Source: Pseudomonadota bacterium (GTDB lineage Bacteria; Pseudomonadota; Alphaproteobacteria; Rhodospirillales; Magnetospirillaceae). From it: a stretch of DNA of 64,000 nt. This document shows, piece by piece, positions 1 to 9,322 of the stretch. The stretch is taken from positions 1 through 64,000 of the forward strand of contig JAJXUO010000006.1 in the NCBI GenBank assembly GCA_021782815.1. The letters run 5' to 3'. Position numbers and translations under genes: made by a program. Within the stretch, counting starts at the first letter, position 1; each line of letters starts with the position of its first letter. The notes under the pieces are model-generated. The model worked only from the letters and a program-made list of their open reading frames with translations, ran no database searches and had not been told where the DNA came from.

Positions 1-168
1 GCATGTCCCCTCCGTGAATCGCTACAAGATATAGAGAATCACGACGAGTCAGCCGCCACAAGCCCCTTAACGCGAGTCATCCGTTTCAGCCGCTGGTATG
101 ACACTCTCTTTCGAGGCGCTCAGGGCTTAGTGGACACGCCTTTCTCCAGCGCCGAGAGGGAGGATGGT

Positions 169-1098
169 ATGCGTTTTCATTTCCCAAATCTCACCCGTCC
201 GAAAAAGGCCGCGAAGCACCTGTCTGCGGTGTTCCCGGACATTCCTCTGTCCATCTGCCAGCGGGCCGTCGCCGTGGCCTGCGGCTACCGCGACTGGCAT
301 GAGCTTGAGGTCAGCCACGGCGCCGCCGAGCCGATCGTGCTGGACGAGCAGCTGCCCGAGGGCGCCTTCCGTGAGCGGGCCATCGCCCTGTCGCGCAGCC
401 TGGCTGCGGCGTTGAACGTCCATGACGGCGACGTGCAGGCCGCGTTGCCCGACATGAGGCTGACCGGCAACCGTCCGTTCACCCGTGACGACCACGAATC
501 CATCCGCACGGCTTGCTGGCGGGCCGGGCCAATTCCCTGGGAGGCAGGTCGCCATCCTGGGGTGATCTTCCGCATCAAGAGCGCCGGTTTCACCAAGACC
601 GAACCCCATTGGTGGCGAAAATCCAGCCGGGCTGTTCGGTTTCTCGACCACTCGACGTCTAACGGCGCGTGCGCCACGTTCGAGGCCGTCGTCCCTCGCA
701 CCCGGATGGAAGACTTCGTGCCACGACGGTTCTGGTTGCCCTATGGCTGGATGGACATGGAGGATGGCAGCAGGGTGCTGTTTTCCCGCGACTATCTGCC
801 CCTGTGGCGAATTGCCGACGGCAAGGTGGAGCGGCTCAAGCCGACGGCCGAGGTGTATTCGTACCGTGACCGGCACTGGTTCAGTGAAAATGGACGGTGG
901 TCCTATGGGCCGCCGCGAGAGGCCGCTGAGCGGATGCTGGCGGAGTACGGCATCACGGCGCTTCCCCGGCTGGCCGACGTTCTGCCGATCATGATCCTGG
1001 GCGAGCATATCGACGTCAAAGGCGCCGCCAAAGTCCTGGATGGTGTCCGGGAACTGGATGCGGAGACCGAGACGATCGAACCTGTCTTTGGCACCTGA
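169..1098 (+). CDS. Hypothetical protein, function unknown
   Basis: Encodes about 309 residues. I chose the ATG at 169 because a GGGAGG ribosome site lies a few bases before it; a GTG 39 bases upstream in the same frame is possible but has no such site. The first 50 residues contain a basic, helical stretch (KKAAKHLSAVFP then ACGYRDWHELE) of a kind that opens many uncharacterised plasmid and island proteins. The rest is rich in Trp, Tyr and Arg and has no signal peptide, membrane segment or motif that I recognise. It stands alone and is followed by hairpins. I cannot assign a function. The gene call itself is fairly safe because of frame length and codon use. Confidence 0.7.
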   Translation: MRFHFPNLTRPKKAAKHLSAVFPDIPLSICQRAVAVACGYRDWHELEVSHGAAEPIVLDEQLPEGAFRERAIALSRSLAAALNVHDGDVQAALPDMRLTGNRPFTRDDHESIRTACWRAGPIPWEAGRHPGVIFRIKSAGFTKTEPHWWRKSSRAVRFLDHSTSNGACATFEAVVPRTRMEDFVPRRFWLPYGWMDMEDGSRVLFSRDYLPLWRIADGKVERLKPTAEVYSYRDRHWFSENGRWSYGPPREAAERMLAEYGITALPRLADVLPIMILGEHIDVKGAAKVLDGVRELDAETETIEPVFGT

Positions 1099-1111
1099 AG
1101 GAAAGTGGTGC

Positions 1112-1216
1112 CCGGGGGAGGCATGGGGCGTCTCCCCCGGCGACGACAGTGAAGTGCCCGACCCCAAAAAGTTGAAGCCGCAGGTTCCCTAGGGTTCCTG
1201 CGGCTTCTGCCGTTTT
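1112..1216. terminator. Two hairpins after the first gene; the second is a likely terminator
   Basis: A 9-bp hairpin (CCGGGGGAG, 1112-1120, with CTCCCCCGG, 1132-1140) is followed by a second one with arms GAAGCCGCAGG (1174-1184) and CCTGCGGCTTC (1197-1207), then TGCCGTTTT. The second has the stem and trailing Ts of an intrinsic terminator for the upstream plus-strand gene. Confidence 0.6.
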
Positions 1217-1281
1217 CGAGGGGCTATCCCCCTTACACCTCACTGTAGGGGCTGGGCCGGCGGCCGGGTTTTTTTTGAGCG

Positions 1282-1542
1282 TCAGGGCTTGTGGCGGCCG
1301 TCCTGCCACAGGCTGTCGAGTTTCCTGCGGATATCGGCCAGGCTGACCCGTCCGGCCAGATCCTTGGCCAGCCGCGCCACCATCCAGGCGCGGTGGGCCG
1401 CCTCGTCCATGCCGGCGGGGCGCTTCAGGCCGTGCGCGTAATCGCTGGCGGCCTGGCCGATCAGCCCCAGCAGTTCGGCGGCCCAGAAGGCGGCGCGCTG
1501 ATGGCCGTCGGGCTGCGGCGGCAGGGGGGTGCGTTCGGACAT
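1282..1542 (-). CDS. Small conserved-looking hypothetical protein (86 aa)
   Basis: An 86-residue soluble, mostly helical protein with no signal peptide and no recognised domain. It has Trp and charged residues spaced as in a small globular fold, and codon use like the neighbouring housekeeping genes. It is divergent from lepA, with about 140 bp between the two starts. No function can be given. The call rests on its clean frame and third-position GC, so it is less certain than the longer genes. Confidence 0.55.
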   Translation of the reverse strand: MSERTPLPPQPDGHQRAAFWAAELLGLIGQAASDYAHGLKRPAGMDEAAHRAWMVARLAKDLAGRVSLADIRRKLDSLWQDGRHKP

Positions 1543-1683
1543 GGCCAGTCTCCCGATTTTTCCTTTATCTCCACGATTTTACCCCCATCCGGGCGGAGGG
1601 GAAAGGCGGACAACCATCTCCATCGTTGCTCTGACGGCGCTTTCCTCCTATCTTCCGGCAAAATCCATGGATGTTCAGGCCCG

Positions 1684-3486
1684 ATGACCGATCTCAAGCA
1701 TATCCGCAACTTCGCCATCATTGCCCATATCGACCACGGCAAATCCACCCTGGCCGACCGCTTGATCCAGAAATGCGGCGGCATCGAGGAACGCGAGATG
1801 CGCGAGCAGATCCTGGATTCCATGGATATCGAGCGCGAGCGCGGCATCACCATCAAGGCGCAAACGGTGCGCCTGGCCTATCAGGCCAGGAACGGCGAAA
1901 CCTATCAGCTGAACCTGATGGACACCCCCGGCCATGTGGACTTCGCCTACGAGGTCAGCCGCTCGCTGGCCGCCTGCGAAGGCTCGTTGCTGGTGGTGGA
2001 CGCCAGCCAGGGGGTGGAGGCGCAAACCCTGGCCAATGTCTATCAGGCCATCGACAACAACCACGAGATCGTGCCGGTCTTGAACAAGATCGATCTGCCG
2101 GCGGCCGAGCCCGAGCGCGTCAAGCAGCAGATCGAGGACGTGATCGGTCTCGATACCAGCAACGCGGTGATGATTTCGGCCAAGACCGGCATCGGCATCG
2201 AGGATGTGCTGGAAGCCCTGTGCGCGCGCCTGCCGCCGCCCGAAGGCGACGCCGATCTGCCGTTGCAGGCCCTGCTGGTGGACAGCTGGTACGACAGCTA
2301 TCTCGGCGTGGTCAATCTGGTGCGGGTGAAGAACGGCGTGATGCGCAAGGGCCAGAAGATCCGCATGATGGCCACCGGCGCCAGCTATCAGGTCGACAGC
2401 GTCGGCTACTTCACCCCGAAAATGGTGCAGGTGGAGGCGCTTTATCCCGGCGAAATGGGCTTCATGCAGGCCAGCATCAAGGCGGTGGCCGATTGCCAGG
2501 TGGGCGATACCATCACCGACGAGCGCCGTCCGGCCGAAACCGCCCTGCCCGGTTTCAAACCCAATGTGCCGGTGGTGTTCTGCGGCCTGTTCCCGGTGGA
2601 TGCCGCCGATTTCGAGGATCTGCGCGAAAGCCTGGCCAAGCTCAGGCTGAACGATGCCAGCTTCGAATACGAGGCCGAAACCTCGGCGGCGCTGGGCTTC
2701 GGCTTCCGCTGCGGCTTCCTGGGGCTTTTGCACCTGGAAATCATCCAGGAACGGCTGGAGCGGGAGTTCAATCTCGATCTCATCACCACCGCGCCGTCGG
2801 TGGTCTACAGGATCTATCTGACCAACGGCGAGGAATTGCATCTGCACAACCCCGCCGACATGCCGGAAGTGACCAAGATCGAGAAGATCGAGGAGCCCTG
2901 GATCAAGGCCACCATCATGGTGCCCGACGAGTATCTGGGCCCGATCCTGCAATTGTGCACCGAGCGGCGCGGCCAGCAGCTCGACCTGACCTATGCCGGC
3001 AACCGCGCCATGCTGGTCTATAAGCTGCCTCTGAACGAAATCGTCTTTGATTTCTACGACCGCCTGAAATCCATCAGCCGCGGCTATGCCAGCTTCGACT
3101 ACGAGCTCGACAGCTACGCCGAGAGCGATCTGGTCAAGGTCTCCATCATGGTCAATGCCGAGCCGGTGGACGCCCTGGCCTTCATCGCCCATAAAAGCCA
3201 GGCCGAGGCGCGGGGCCGCTCCATCTGCACCCGCCTCAAGGAGCTGATCCCCAGGCAGATGTTCCAGATCGCCATCCAGGCCGCCATCGGCGGGCGCATC
3301 GTGGCCCGCGAAAGCATCAGCGCCCTGCGCAAGGACGTGCTGGCCAAATGTTACGGTGGCGATATCAGCCGCAAGCGCAAACTTCTGGAAAAGCAGAAGG
3401 AAGGCAAGAAGCGCATGCGCCAGTTCGGCAAGGTGGAAATTCCGCAATCGGCCTTCCTTGCCGCCCTGAAAATGGGAGATAATTAG
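1684..3486 (+). CDS. lepA: Elongation factor 4 (LepA), ribosome back-translocating GTPase
   Basis: 600 residues, the usual LepA length. LepA is a translational GTPase that acts on stalled or mistranslocated ribosomes. The G-domain motifs are all visible: AHIDHGKST near residue 14, DTPGHVDF near 80, NKIDLP near 135. They are followed by the EF-G-like domains and a basic C-terminal tail ([19 protein letters not shown]) typical of LepA. The start at 1684 gives [19 protein letters not shown], the family N-terminus; the frame is open further upstream but without homology. The next gene begins 27 bp after the stop, so the two may be co-transcribed. Confidence 0.97.
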   Translation: MTDLKHIRNFAIIAHIDHGKSTLADRLIQKCGGIEEREMREQILDSMDIERERGITIKAQTVRLAYQARNGETYQLNLMDTPGHVDFAYEVSRSLAACEGSLLVVDASQGVEAQTLANVYQAIDNNHEIVPVLNKIDLPAAEPERVKQQIEDVIGLDTSNAVMISAKTGIGIEDVLEALCARLPPPEGDADLPLQALLVDSWYDSYLGVVNLVRVKNGVMRKGQKIRMMATGASYQVDSVGYFTPKMVQVEALYPGEMGFMQASIKAVADCQVGDTITDERRPAETALPGFKPNVPVVFCGLFPVDAADFEDLRESLAKLRLNDASFEYEAETSAALGFGFRCGFLGLLHLEIIQERLEREFNLDLITTAPSVVYRIYLTNGEELHLHNPADMPEVTKIEKIEEPWIKATIMVPDEYLGPILQLCTERRGQQLDLTYAGNRAMLVYKLPLNEIVFDFYDRLKSISRGYASFDYELDSYAESDLVKVSIMVNAEPVDALAFIAHKSQAEARGRSICTRLKELIPRQMFQIAIQAAIGGRIVARESISALRKDVLAKCYGGDISRKRKLLEKQKEGKKRMRQFGKVEIPQSAFLAALKMGDN

Positions 3487-3513
3487 CTTTTCCATCCTTA
3501 AAGGAGGAAAGCC

Positions 3514-3870
3514 ATGGTGGAACGGGTTGTGGCCACGGCGGAGGCCGCGGCGCTGATCGGCCGTCTGCGCCAGACATTCGGCCCGCTGGTCTTCCATATC
3601 TCCGGCCATTGCTGCGGCGAGGGCAATACCCCCATCTGTCTGCGCCAGTCCAGTTATCACGCCAAGAGCGACGATGTGCTGATCGGCGCCCTTGAGGGCG
3701 CGCCGTTCTATGTCACGGCGGCCATGGCCGAATATTGGGCCTACAGTCAGCTCATGGTGGGGGCCGAACCCTCGGACGCCGACGGGTTCTCGGTGGAAAC
3801 GGCGCTGGATATGCGCTTCACCCTGGACCAGCGCCTGTTTACCGACGAGGAAGCCGCGGCGCTGAGCTGA
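3514..3870 (+). CDS. DUF779 family protein
   Basis: 118 residues matching the DUF779 family: a GPLVFHISGHCCGEG segment with a Cys pair, then a PFYVTAAMAEYWAYSQL segment. A strong AAGGAGG ribosome site precedes the ATG. DUF779 genes usually lie beside aldehyde dehydrogenases and are thought to assist or regulate them, but the biochemical role is not known. Here it follows lepA and no aldehyde dehydrogenase is adjacent, although an aldo/keto reductase and a zinc alcohol dehydrogenase lie 2-3 kb downstream. The family call is firm and the role is open. Confidence 0.8.
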   Translation: MVERVVATAEAAALIGRLRQTFGPLVFHISGHCCGEGNTPICLRQSSYHAKSDDVLIGALEGAPFYVTAAMAEYWAYSQLMVGAEPSDADGFSVETALDMRFTLDQRLFTDEEAAALS

Positions 3871-3901
3871 TTTCGCTCCCTCGAACGCAGCGAATACCGC
3901 T

Positions 3902-4546
3902 TCAAATCCTCACCGCGCCGCTGGCCAGGGCCGCCTCCAGCAGATCCAGGGCCTGGGCCAGTTTTTCGTCGATGATGTGCAGATATTGCTTCCAGTCGGC
4001 CACGTGGGTCAGGTCGGTGGCGCCGTCGGAAATGCCGCGCAGGCCGATCAGCGGCAGATCGAACTGCCGGCAGGCGCGCCACACCGCGAAACTTTCCATG
4101 TCCACCATGTCGGCGTCGATGGCGTCGTAGGCCACGCCCGACACCAGGGCGCCGCCGGTGGACAGGCTGGCGGCGGGCAGGCCGGGAATGCGGTGCGCCA
4201 GGTCGATCACGGCGGGGTAGGGCGCCAGCGGGGTCTGGCCCTTCTCGAAGCCCACCACCGAGGCGTCCATATCGCGATAAGAAAGGGCGGAGACCTGGAA
4301 GATTCCGGTTTGCGGCAGGCGGCGCGAGCCGGCCGAGCCCAGGCTGACCACCAGATCGGGCAGGGCCCGGCGCGCCGCCCGTTCGGCCAGATGGGCGGCG
4401 AGGGTGACGGCGGCCTCCACCGGACCGATGCCGATCATCAAGGGCTGGATGCGGGCCGCCAGATGCGGGCCATATTCGGCGGGGGCGGCCATGACATAAA
4501 GAATTTCGGGCAAGGGATCCGCTTTCAGTCCGGGTTGAAAAGACAT
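3902..4546 (-). CDS. 5'-methylthioadenosine/S-adenosylhomocysteine nucleosidase-like phosphorylase-family protein
   Basis: About 214 residues of the purine nucleoside phosphorylase fold (PNP_UDP_1). Such enzymes cleave the N-glycosidic bond of methylthioadenosine or S-adenosylhomocysteine in methionine salvage. Visible features are LVVSLGSAGSRR (phosphate/ribose loop), DADMVDMESFAVW with the Glu that contacts the ribose, and LRGISDGATD with the catalytic Asp. I chose the ATG at 4546, which shares one base with the stop of the upstream LysR gene (TGATG), so translation is probably coupled. Substrate specificity cannot be told from sequence alone. Confidence 0.8.
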   Translation of the reverse strand: MSFQPGLKADPLPEILYVMAAPAEYGPHLAARIQPLMIGIGPVEAAVTLAAHLAERAARRALPDLVVSLGSAGSRRLPQTGIFQVSALSYRDMDASVVGFEKGQTPLAPYPAVIDLAHRIPGLPAASLSTGGALVSGVAYDAIDADMVDMESFAVWRACRQFDLPLIGLRGISDGATDLTHVADWKQYLHIIDEKLAQALDLLEAALASGAVRI

Positions 4547-5439
4547 CAGCCGCGATGGCGCAGGGCCTCCACCAGCAGGGTGAAGGCCGGTGAGGCCTGG
4601 CGGCGGCTGGGATAATAAAGATGGTAGCCCTGGAAGGGGGCGCACCAGTCGTCCAGCACCCGCACCAGACGGCCGTCGCGCAATGGATCGGCCACCATGT
4701 CGTCGGGGAGATAGGCCAGGCCGAAGCCCTTGAGGGCGGCATCGAGGATCTGGGTGGTGGAACTGAAGATGAGCTGGCCGTCCACATGCACGGTCAAGTC
4801 CTGGCCGTTCTTCTCGAATTCCCAGGGTAACAGGCTTTTATAGGTGGGCAGGCGCAGATTGATGCAGGCATGGCCGGTGAGGTCGCGCGGGGTGCGCGGC
4901 GGCGGCTGGCGGGCGAAATAGGCCGGGGCGGCCACCACCGCCATGCGCAGATCGGGGCCGATGCGCACGGCGATCATATCCTTGGCCACCAGCTCGCCAT
5001 GGCGCACCCCGGCATCGAACCGTTCGGCCACGATATCGGTCAGGCCGTAATCCACCACCACCTCCACCTTGATGTCGGGATAGTCGGGCAGAAAGCGGGC
5101 CAGCTTGGGCCAGAGCAGGCTGTTGGCGGCATGTTCGGCGGTGGTGATGCGGATGGTGCCGGCGGGTTTGTCTCGCAGGGCGCTCACGGCCGCCAGTTCC
5201 GCCTCGATCTCGGCGAATTTCGGGGTCAGACTGTGCAAAAGCCGCTCGCCGGCCTGGGTGGGGGCCAGGCTGCGGGTGGTGCGGGTGAGCAGGCGCAGGC
5301 CCAGGCGGGTTTCCAGGGCGCGGATGGTATGGCTCAGGGCCGAGGGCGTCAGCCCCAGCTGCGCGGCGGCGCGGGTGAAACTTCCGGCGCGCGCCACCGC
5401 CAGAAAGGCTTGCAGATCGTGCAGGGTGTCGCGCGCCAT
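4546..5439 (-). CDS. LysR-family transcriptional regulator
   Basis: 297 residues. The N-terminal winged helix-turn-helix is clear (FLAVARAGSFTRAAAQLGL, then SALSHTIRALETRLGLRLL, residues about 12-60), followed by a substrate-binding domain to the C-terminus. It is transcribed divergently from the aldo/keto reductase at 5544, the classic arrangement in which LysR proteins control their neighbour. Its stop overlaps the start of the nucleosidase gene. The 104-bp divergent region holds an ATGAA/TTCAT dyad. The inducer is unknown. Confidence 0.93.
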   Translation of the reverse strand: MARDTLHDLQAFLAVARAGSFTRAAAQLGLTPSALSHTIRALETRLGLRLLTRTTRSLAPTQAGERLLHSLTPKFAEIEAELAAVSALRDKPAGTIRITTAEHAANSLLWPKLARFLPDYPDIKVEVVVDYGLTDIVAERFDAGVRHGELVAKDMIAVRIGPDLRMAVVAAPAYFARQPPPRTPRDLTGHACINLRLPTYKSLLPWEFEKNGQDLTVHVDGQLIFSSTTQILDAALKGFGLAYLPDDMVADPLRDGRLVRVLDDWCAPFQGYHLYYPSRRQASPAFTLLVEALRHRG

Positions 5440-5441
5440 TG

Positions 5442-6539
<1,098 letters not shown>

Positions 6540-6542
6540 GCG

Positions 6543-6600
6543 TCTCATCCCGGTCGGCACTTGATTTGACCCAACGGGTCAAATCATGCCGAGACGGTAT
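6543..6600. repeat. Short palindromic repeat, family 2, copy 1
   Basis: The core GATTTGACCC (6563-6572) and GGGTCAAATC (6576-6585), with a 3-bp spacer, is nested in a longer imperfect dyad (TCGGCA...TGCCGA). A second copy with the same core and the same CGGTAT edge lies at 47123-47176. It sits between the stop of the aldo/keto reductase and the start of the alcohol dehydrogenase. Confidence 0.75.
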
Positions 6601-6623
6601 CATTAATGAAAGGACCGCACGCC

Positions 6624-7670
6624 ATGACCGTGAAAGCCTACGGCGCCATCGCCAAGGATAAGCCCCTCGAACCCATGACTATTCACCGCCGCGCTCCCGG
6701 TCCGCACGATGTGCAGATCGAGATCGCCTATTGCGGCATCTGCCACTCCGACCTGCACACCGTGCGCTCGGAATGGCCCGGCACCTTGTACCCTTGCGTG
6801 CCGGGGCACGAGATCGTCGGCCATGTCTCGGCGGTGGGCGGCCATGTCAGCCGCTTCAAGGTGGGCGATACCGTGGGGGTGGGCTGCCTGGTGGACAGCT
6901 GCCAGACCTGCCCCTCCTGCGGCGAGGGCCTGGAACAGTTCTGCGAGCACGGCTTCACCGGCACCTATAATTTCCCCACCCCCGATGCACCCGGCCATAC
7001 CCTGGGCGGCTATTCCCAGCGCATCGTGGTCAGCGAAAACTTCGTGCTGAAGATCGGCCATCCGGCGGCGCAGCTGGCGGGGGTGGCGCCGCTCCTGTGC
7101 GCCGGCATCACCACCTATTCGCCGTTGCGGCACTGGCAGGCCGGGCCGGGCAAGAAGGTGGGCGTGGTCGGCATCGGCGGGCTGGGCCATATGGGCATCA
7201 AGCTGGCCCATGCCATGGGGGCGGAAACCGTGGCCTTCACCACCTCGGAGTCCAAACGCCAGGCCGCCCTGGCCTTGGGCGCCGACACCGTGGTGGTTTC
7301 GCGCCATGCCGACGAGATGAAGGCCCATGCCGGCAGTTTTCATTTCATTCTCGATACGGTTGCGGCCAGCCATAACCTCGACGCCTATCTCACCCTGCTG
7401 AAGCGCGACGGCACCCTGTGCCTGGTGGGCGCCCCCGATCACGCCCACCCCTCGCCGGATGTCTTCAACCTGATCCTGGGGCGGCGCGCCATCGCCGGCT
7501 CCCTCATCGGCGGCATCGCCGAAACCCAGGAAATGCTGGATTTCTGCGCCGAGAAGGGCATCGTTTCCGAGATCGAAATGATCACCCCGTCGCAGATCGA
7601 CCAGGCCTACGACCGCATGCAGAAAAGCGACGTCAAATACCGCTTCGTCATGGACATGGCGGCGCTGTAA
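6624..7670 (+). CDS. Zinc-dependent NAD(P) alcohol dehydrogenase, cinnamyl-alcohol/YahK type
   Basis: About 348 residues of the medium-chain dehydrogenase family; reduces aldehydes or oxidises alcohols. CGICHSDLH carries the catalytic zinc ligand Cys near residue 33, and GHEIVGHV the His-Glu pair. The structural-zinc loop has its Cys residues in DSCQTCPSCGEGLEQFCE. GIGGLGHMGIKLAHAMGAE is the Rossmann cofactor loop. I prefer the ATG at 6624, preceded by AAAGGA, over the in-frame ATG at 6606. The stop codon TAA is also the left target duplication of a MITE-like repeat. The pattern matches YahK/AdhC proteins; the substrate is not known. Confidence 0.9.
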   Translation: MTVKAYGAIAKDKPLEPMTIHRRAPGPHDVQIEIAYCGICHSDLHTVRSEWPGTLYPCVPGHEIVGHVSAVGGHVSRFKVGDTVGVGCLVDSCQTCPSCGEGLEQFCEHGFTGTYNFPTPDAPGHTLGGYSQRIVVSENFVLKIGHPAAQLAGVAPLLCAGITTYSPLRHWQAGPGKKVGVVGIGGLGHMGIKLAHAMGAETVAFTTSESKRQAALALGADTVVVSRHADEMKAHAGSFHFILDTVAASHNLDAYLTLLKRDGTLCLVGAPDHAHPSPDVFNLILGRRAIAGSLIGGIAETQEMLDFCAEKGIVSEIEMITPSQIDQAYDRMQKSDVKYRFVMDMAAL

Positions 7671-7818
7671 GAGCAAGTCGCGGTGAGCAGGGCTCATCGC
7701 GACGCCGGTTAGGAGCCAGGCGACGCGCGGCTGAAGCCGCGTTAGGCAAGGGGTCTGGAAGACCCCGTCCGTCGCTTGAGGGACTCCGGTGATCGGGTCC
7801 GATCAACGGGGTTTGGTA
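7671..7818. mobile_element. MITE-like element, copy E (divergent)
   Basis: A 148-bp relative of the TACCAA/TTGGTA family in the orientation of copy C. The left end has decayed to GAGCAA but the right end reads TTTGGTA. It is flanked by TAA (7668-7670, the stop codon of the dehydrogenase) and TAA (7819-7821). Internal hairpins are kept: GTCGCGGTGAG pairs with CTCATCGCGAC, and GGGGTCT with AGACCCC. The sequence between stems differs strongly from the other copies, so it is an old or separate subfamily. Confidence 0.75.
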
Positions 7819-7828
7819 TAAGCGCAAG

Positions 7829-7862
7829 ACGGCCACCGGAGCGATCCGGCGGCCGTTTTTTT
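7829..7862. terminator. Intrinsic terminator with GCGA tetraloop
   Basis: Arms ACGGCCACCGGA (7829-7840) and TCCGGCGGCCGT (7845-7856) with loop GCGA are followed by seven Ts. It terminates the dehydrogenase transcript. It is almost identical to the hairpin at 12116-12143. Confidence 0.85.
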
Positions 7863-7869
7863 GACATGG

Positions 7870-8298
7870 TTACGTCCGGACCCCCAATGTGATCGGCCTG
7901 GAGCCGATGGCGGCGCCGGAAACCGAGTCAATGGCCACCGGTTTGACCTCGAGCCCGGTTTCGCCATCGAAGAATCGTACCGAGGCCTGGCGGTCCCGAT
8001 GGCGCAAGGCCCAGGCGCCGATCATCACGATGATCGGCATGAACGCTCGCCCTGCCTCCGTCAGCACATATTCATCGCGGGGCGGGTGCTCGGAATAGCG
8101 ACGCTTTTCCAGCAGTCCCTCTTCCGTCAAGGCCGCTAACCGCCTGGTCAGAATGGTCGGCGCGATTCCCAGATTCTTGCGGAATTGATCGAAACGGGTC
8201 AGCCCCTGGCTGGCATCTCGGAGGATCAGAAAGCTCCAGCTGTCGCCGGCGCAGGCCAAGCCGCGCGCGATGGGACAGGGATCGTCGGTGAGAGTCAT
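7870..8298 (-). CDS. HxlR-family transcriptional regulator
   Basis: 142 residues of the HxlR winged-helix family: CPIARGLACAGDSWSFLILR near the N-terminus with one Cys, FDQFRKNLGIAPTILTRRL as the recognition region, and EYVLTEAGRAFMPI as the wing. HxlR proteins often sense electrophiles or redox state through the N-terminal Cys. It is divergent from the SDR at 8403, and the region between them holds a TTTGATA/TATCAAA dyad that fits a shared operator. I chose MTLTDD at 8298; longer in-frame starts lack family similarity. Confidence 0.9.
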   Translation of the reverse strand: MTLTDDPCPIARGLACAGDSWSFLILRDASQGLTRFDQFRKNLGIAPTILTRRLAALTEEGLLEKRRYSEHPPRDEYVLTEAGRAFMPIIVMIGAWALRHRDRQASVRFFDGETGLEVKPVAIDSVSGAAIGSRPITLGVRT

Positions 8299-8312
8299 CA
8301 AGTCAGTCTCTT

Positions 8313-8335
8313 TTTGATATCGACTTAGTATCAAA
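8313..8335. promoter_or_regulatory. Candidate HxlR operator
   Basis: TTTGATA (8313-8319) and TATCAAA (8329-8335) form a perfect 7-bp dyad with a 9-bp spacer, 14 bp from the HxlR start and 67 bp before the SDR start. Overlap with both promoters would allow autoregulation and control of the SDR. Confidence 0.5.
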
Positions 8336-8402
8336 TCGATAGTAGCATCTTTTCCATCAGAGCTCCAGTGGGAGCGCAACCATGATGACAGGAGTGAAAA
8401 AC

Positions 8403-9206
8403 ATGAGCAATTCACCCAAGGGAACCGCTTTGGTGACCGGCGCCTCCGGGGGGATCGGGGCGGTTTACGCCCAGCGCCTGGCGCAACGGGGATGCGACCT
8501 GATCCTGGTGGCCCGCAGCAAGGACCGTCTGCACGAGCACGCCGCGCGTATCAAGGCGGAGAGCGGCCGCACGGTGGATATCCTGGTGGCGGACCTGAGC
8601 ACGGCGGACGGGATCGCCACCGTTGCCGGGCGCCTGGAGCAGGATGCCTCCATCACCCTTCTGATCAACAATGCCGGGATGATGCTGCCGGGCGCCTTCC
8701 TCGATAACGACGCCAAGGGGACCGTCGACCTCATCACACTCAATGTCACGGCGCCCACCTTGCTGGCCTCGGCGGCGGCCAAGGTTTTTTTGGCGCGCAA
8801 GCAGGGGGCGATCGTCAATATCGGTTCGGTGGTCAGCCTCCTTCCCGAGATGTTCGGCGGCGCCTATGGCGGCTCGAAGGCTTATATCCTGAACCTGTCG
8901 CAGTCCTTGGCGGCGCAGTTGAAGGACGGTGGAGTGCATGTGCAGGCGGTGCTGCCGGGGCCGACGCGGACCGGTATCTGGACTCAGAACGGCCTGGACC
9001 CGGACGCCATGATGCCCGGTAAAATCATGGCCGCCGAAGATCTGGTGGAGGCCGCCCTGGCCGGTTTGGACGCCGGTGAGACGGTGACCATTCCCAGCCT
9101 GCCGGATGAAGCGCTTTGGGCGCAGTTCGAAGCGTCCCGCTTCGGGATGGCTCCGCATCTGGCCCAGCGCGACATCGCGGCGCGCTACCGGGCGGGTAAT
9201 GTTTGA
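8403..9206 (+). CDS. Short-chain dehydrogenase/reductase (SDR)
   Basis: 267 residues, classical SDR. Rossmann motif TGASGGIG near residue 14, NNAGMM near 85, catalytic Ser in NIGSVVSLL and the YGGSKAY motif (Tyr-x3-Lys) near 155-160. An ACAGGAG ribosome site supports the ATG at 8403 over the ATG at 8382. It is divergent from the HxlR regulator and probably under its control. The sequence does not tell which carbonyl compound it reduces. Confidence 0.92.
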   Translation: MSNSPKGTALVTGASGGIGAVYAQRLAQRGCDLILVARSKDRLHEHAARIKAESGRTVDILVADLSTADGIATVAGRLEQDASITLLINNAGMMLPGAFLDNDAKGTVDLITLNVTAPTLLASAAAKVFLARKQGAIVNIGSVVSLLPEMFGGAYGGSKAYILNLSQSLAAQLKDGGVHVQAVLPGPTRTGIWTQNGLDPDAMMPGKIMAAEDLVEAALAGLDAGETVTIPSLPDEALWAQFEASRFGMAPHLAQRDIAARYRAGNV

Positions 9207-9261
9207 CCACAGGCCGGCCGCCCTGGCGGCTAGGGGGCGATCAACCGTTTTTCGCGGAACG

Positions 9262-9290
9262 GGAGGTTGCGGCGACCGTCCGCAACCTCC
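9262..9290 (+). promoter_or_regulatory. Perfect hairpin in the proA leader
   Basis: GGAGGTTGCGG (9262-9272) and CCGCAACCTCC (9280-9290) form an 11-bp stem with a 7-base loop, ending 32 bases before the proA start. No T-run follows, so it is not a standard terminator. It may affect mRNA stability or translation. Confidence 0.5.
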
Positions 9291-9322
9291 ATGCCGTCGC
9301 TGCCCTTGAGGGAAGACCTTCC

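Noticed and set aside
1675-3660. Very long open frames on the strand opposite to lepA, gyrB, dnaA, purH and other genes
   Set aside because: High GC keeps the reverse frames open. They show repetitive His/Gln/Ala/Gly or Arg composition and no motifs, so they are shadows of the real genes.
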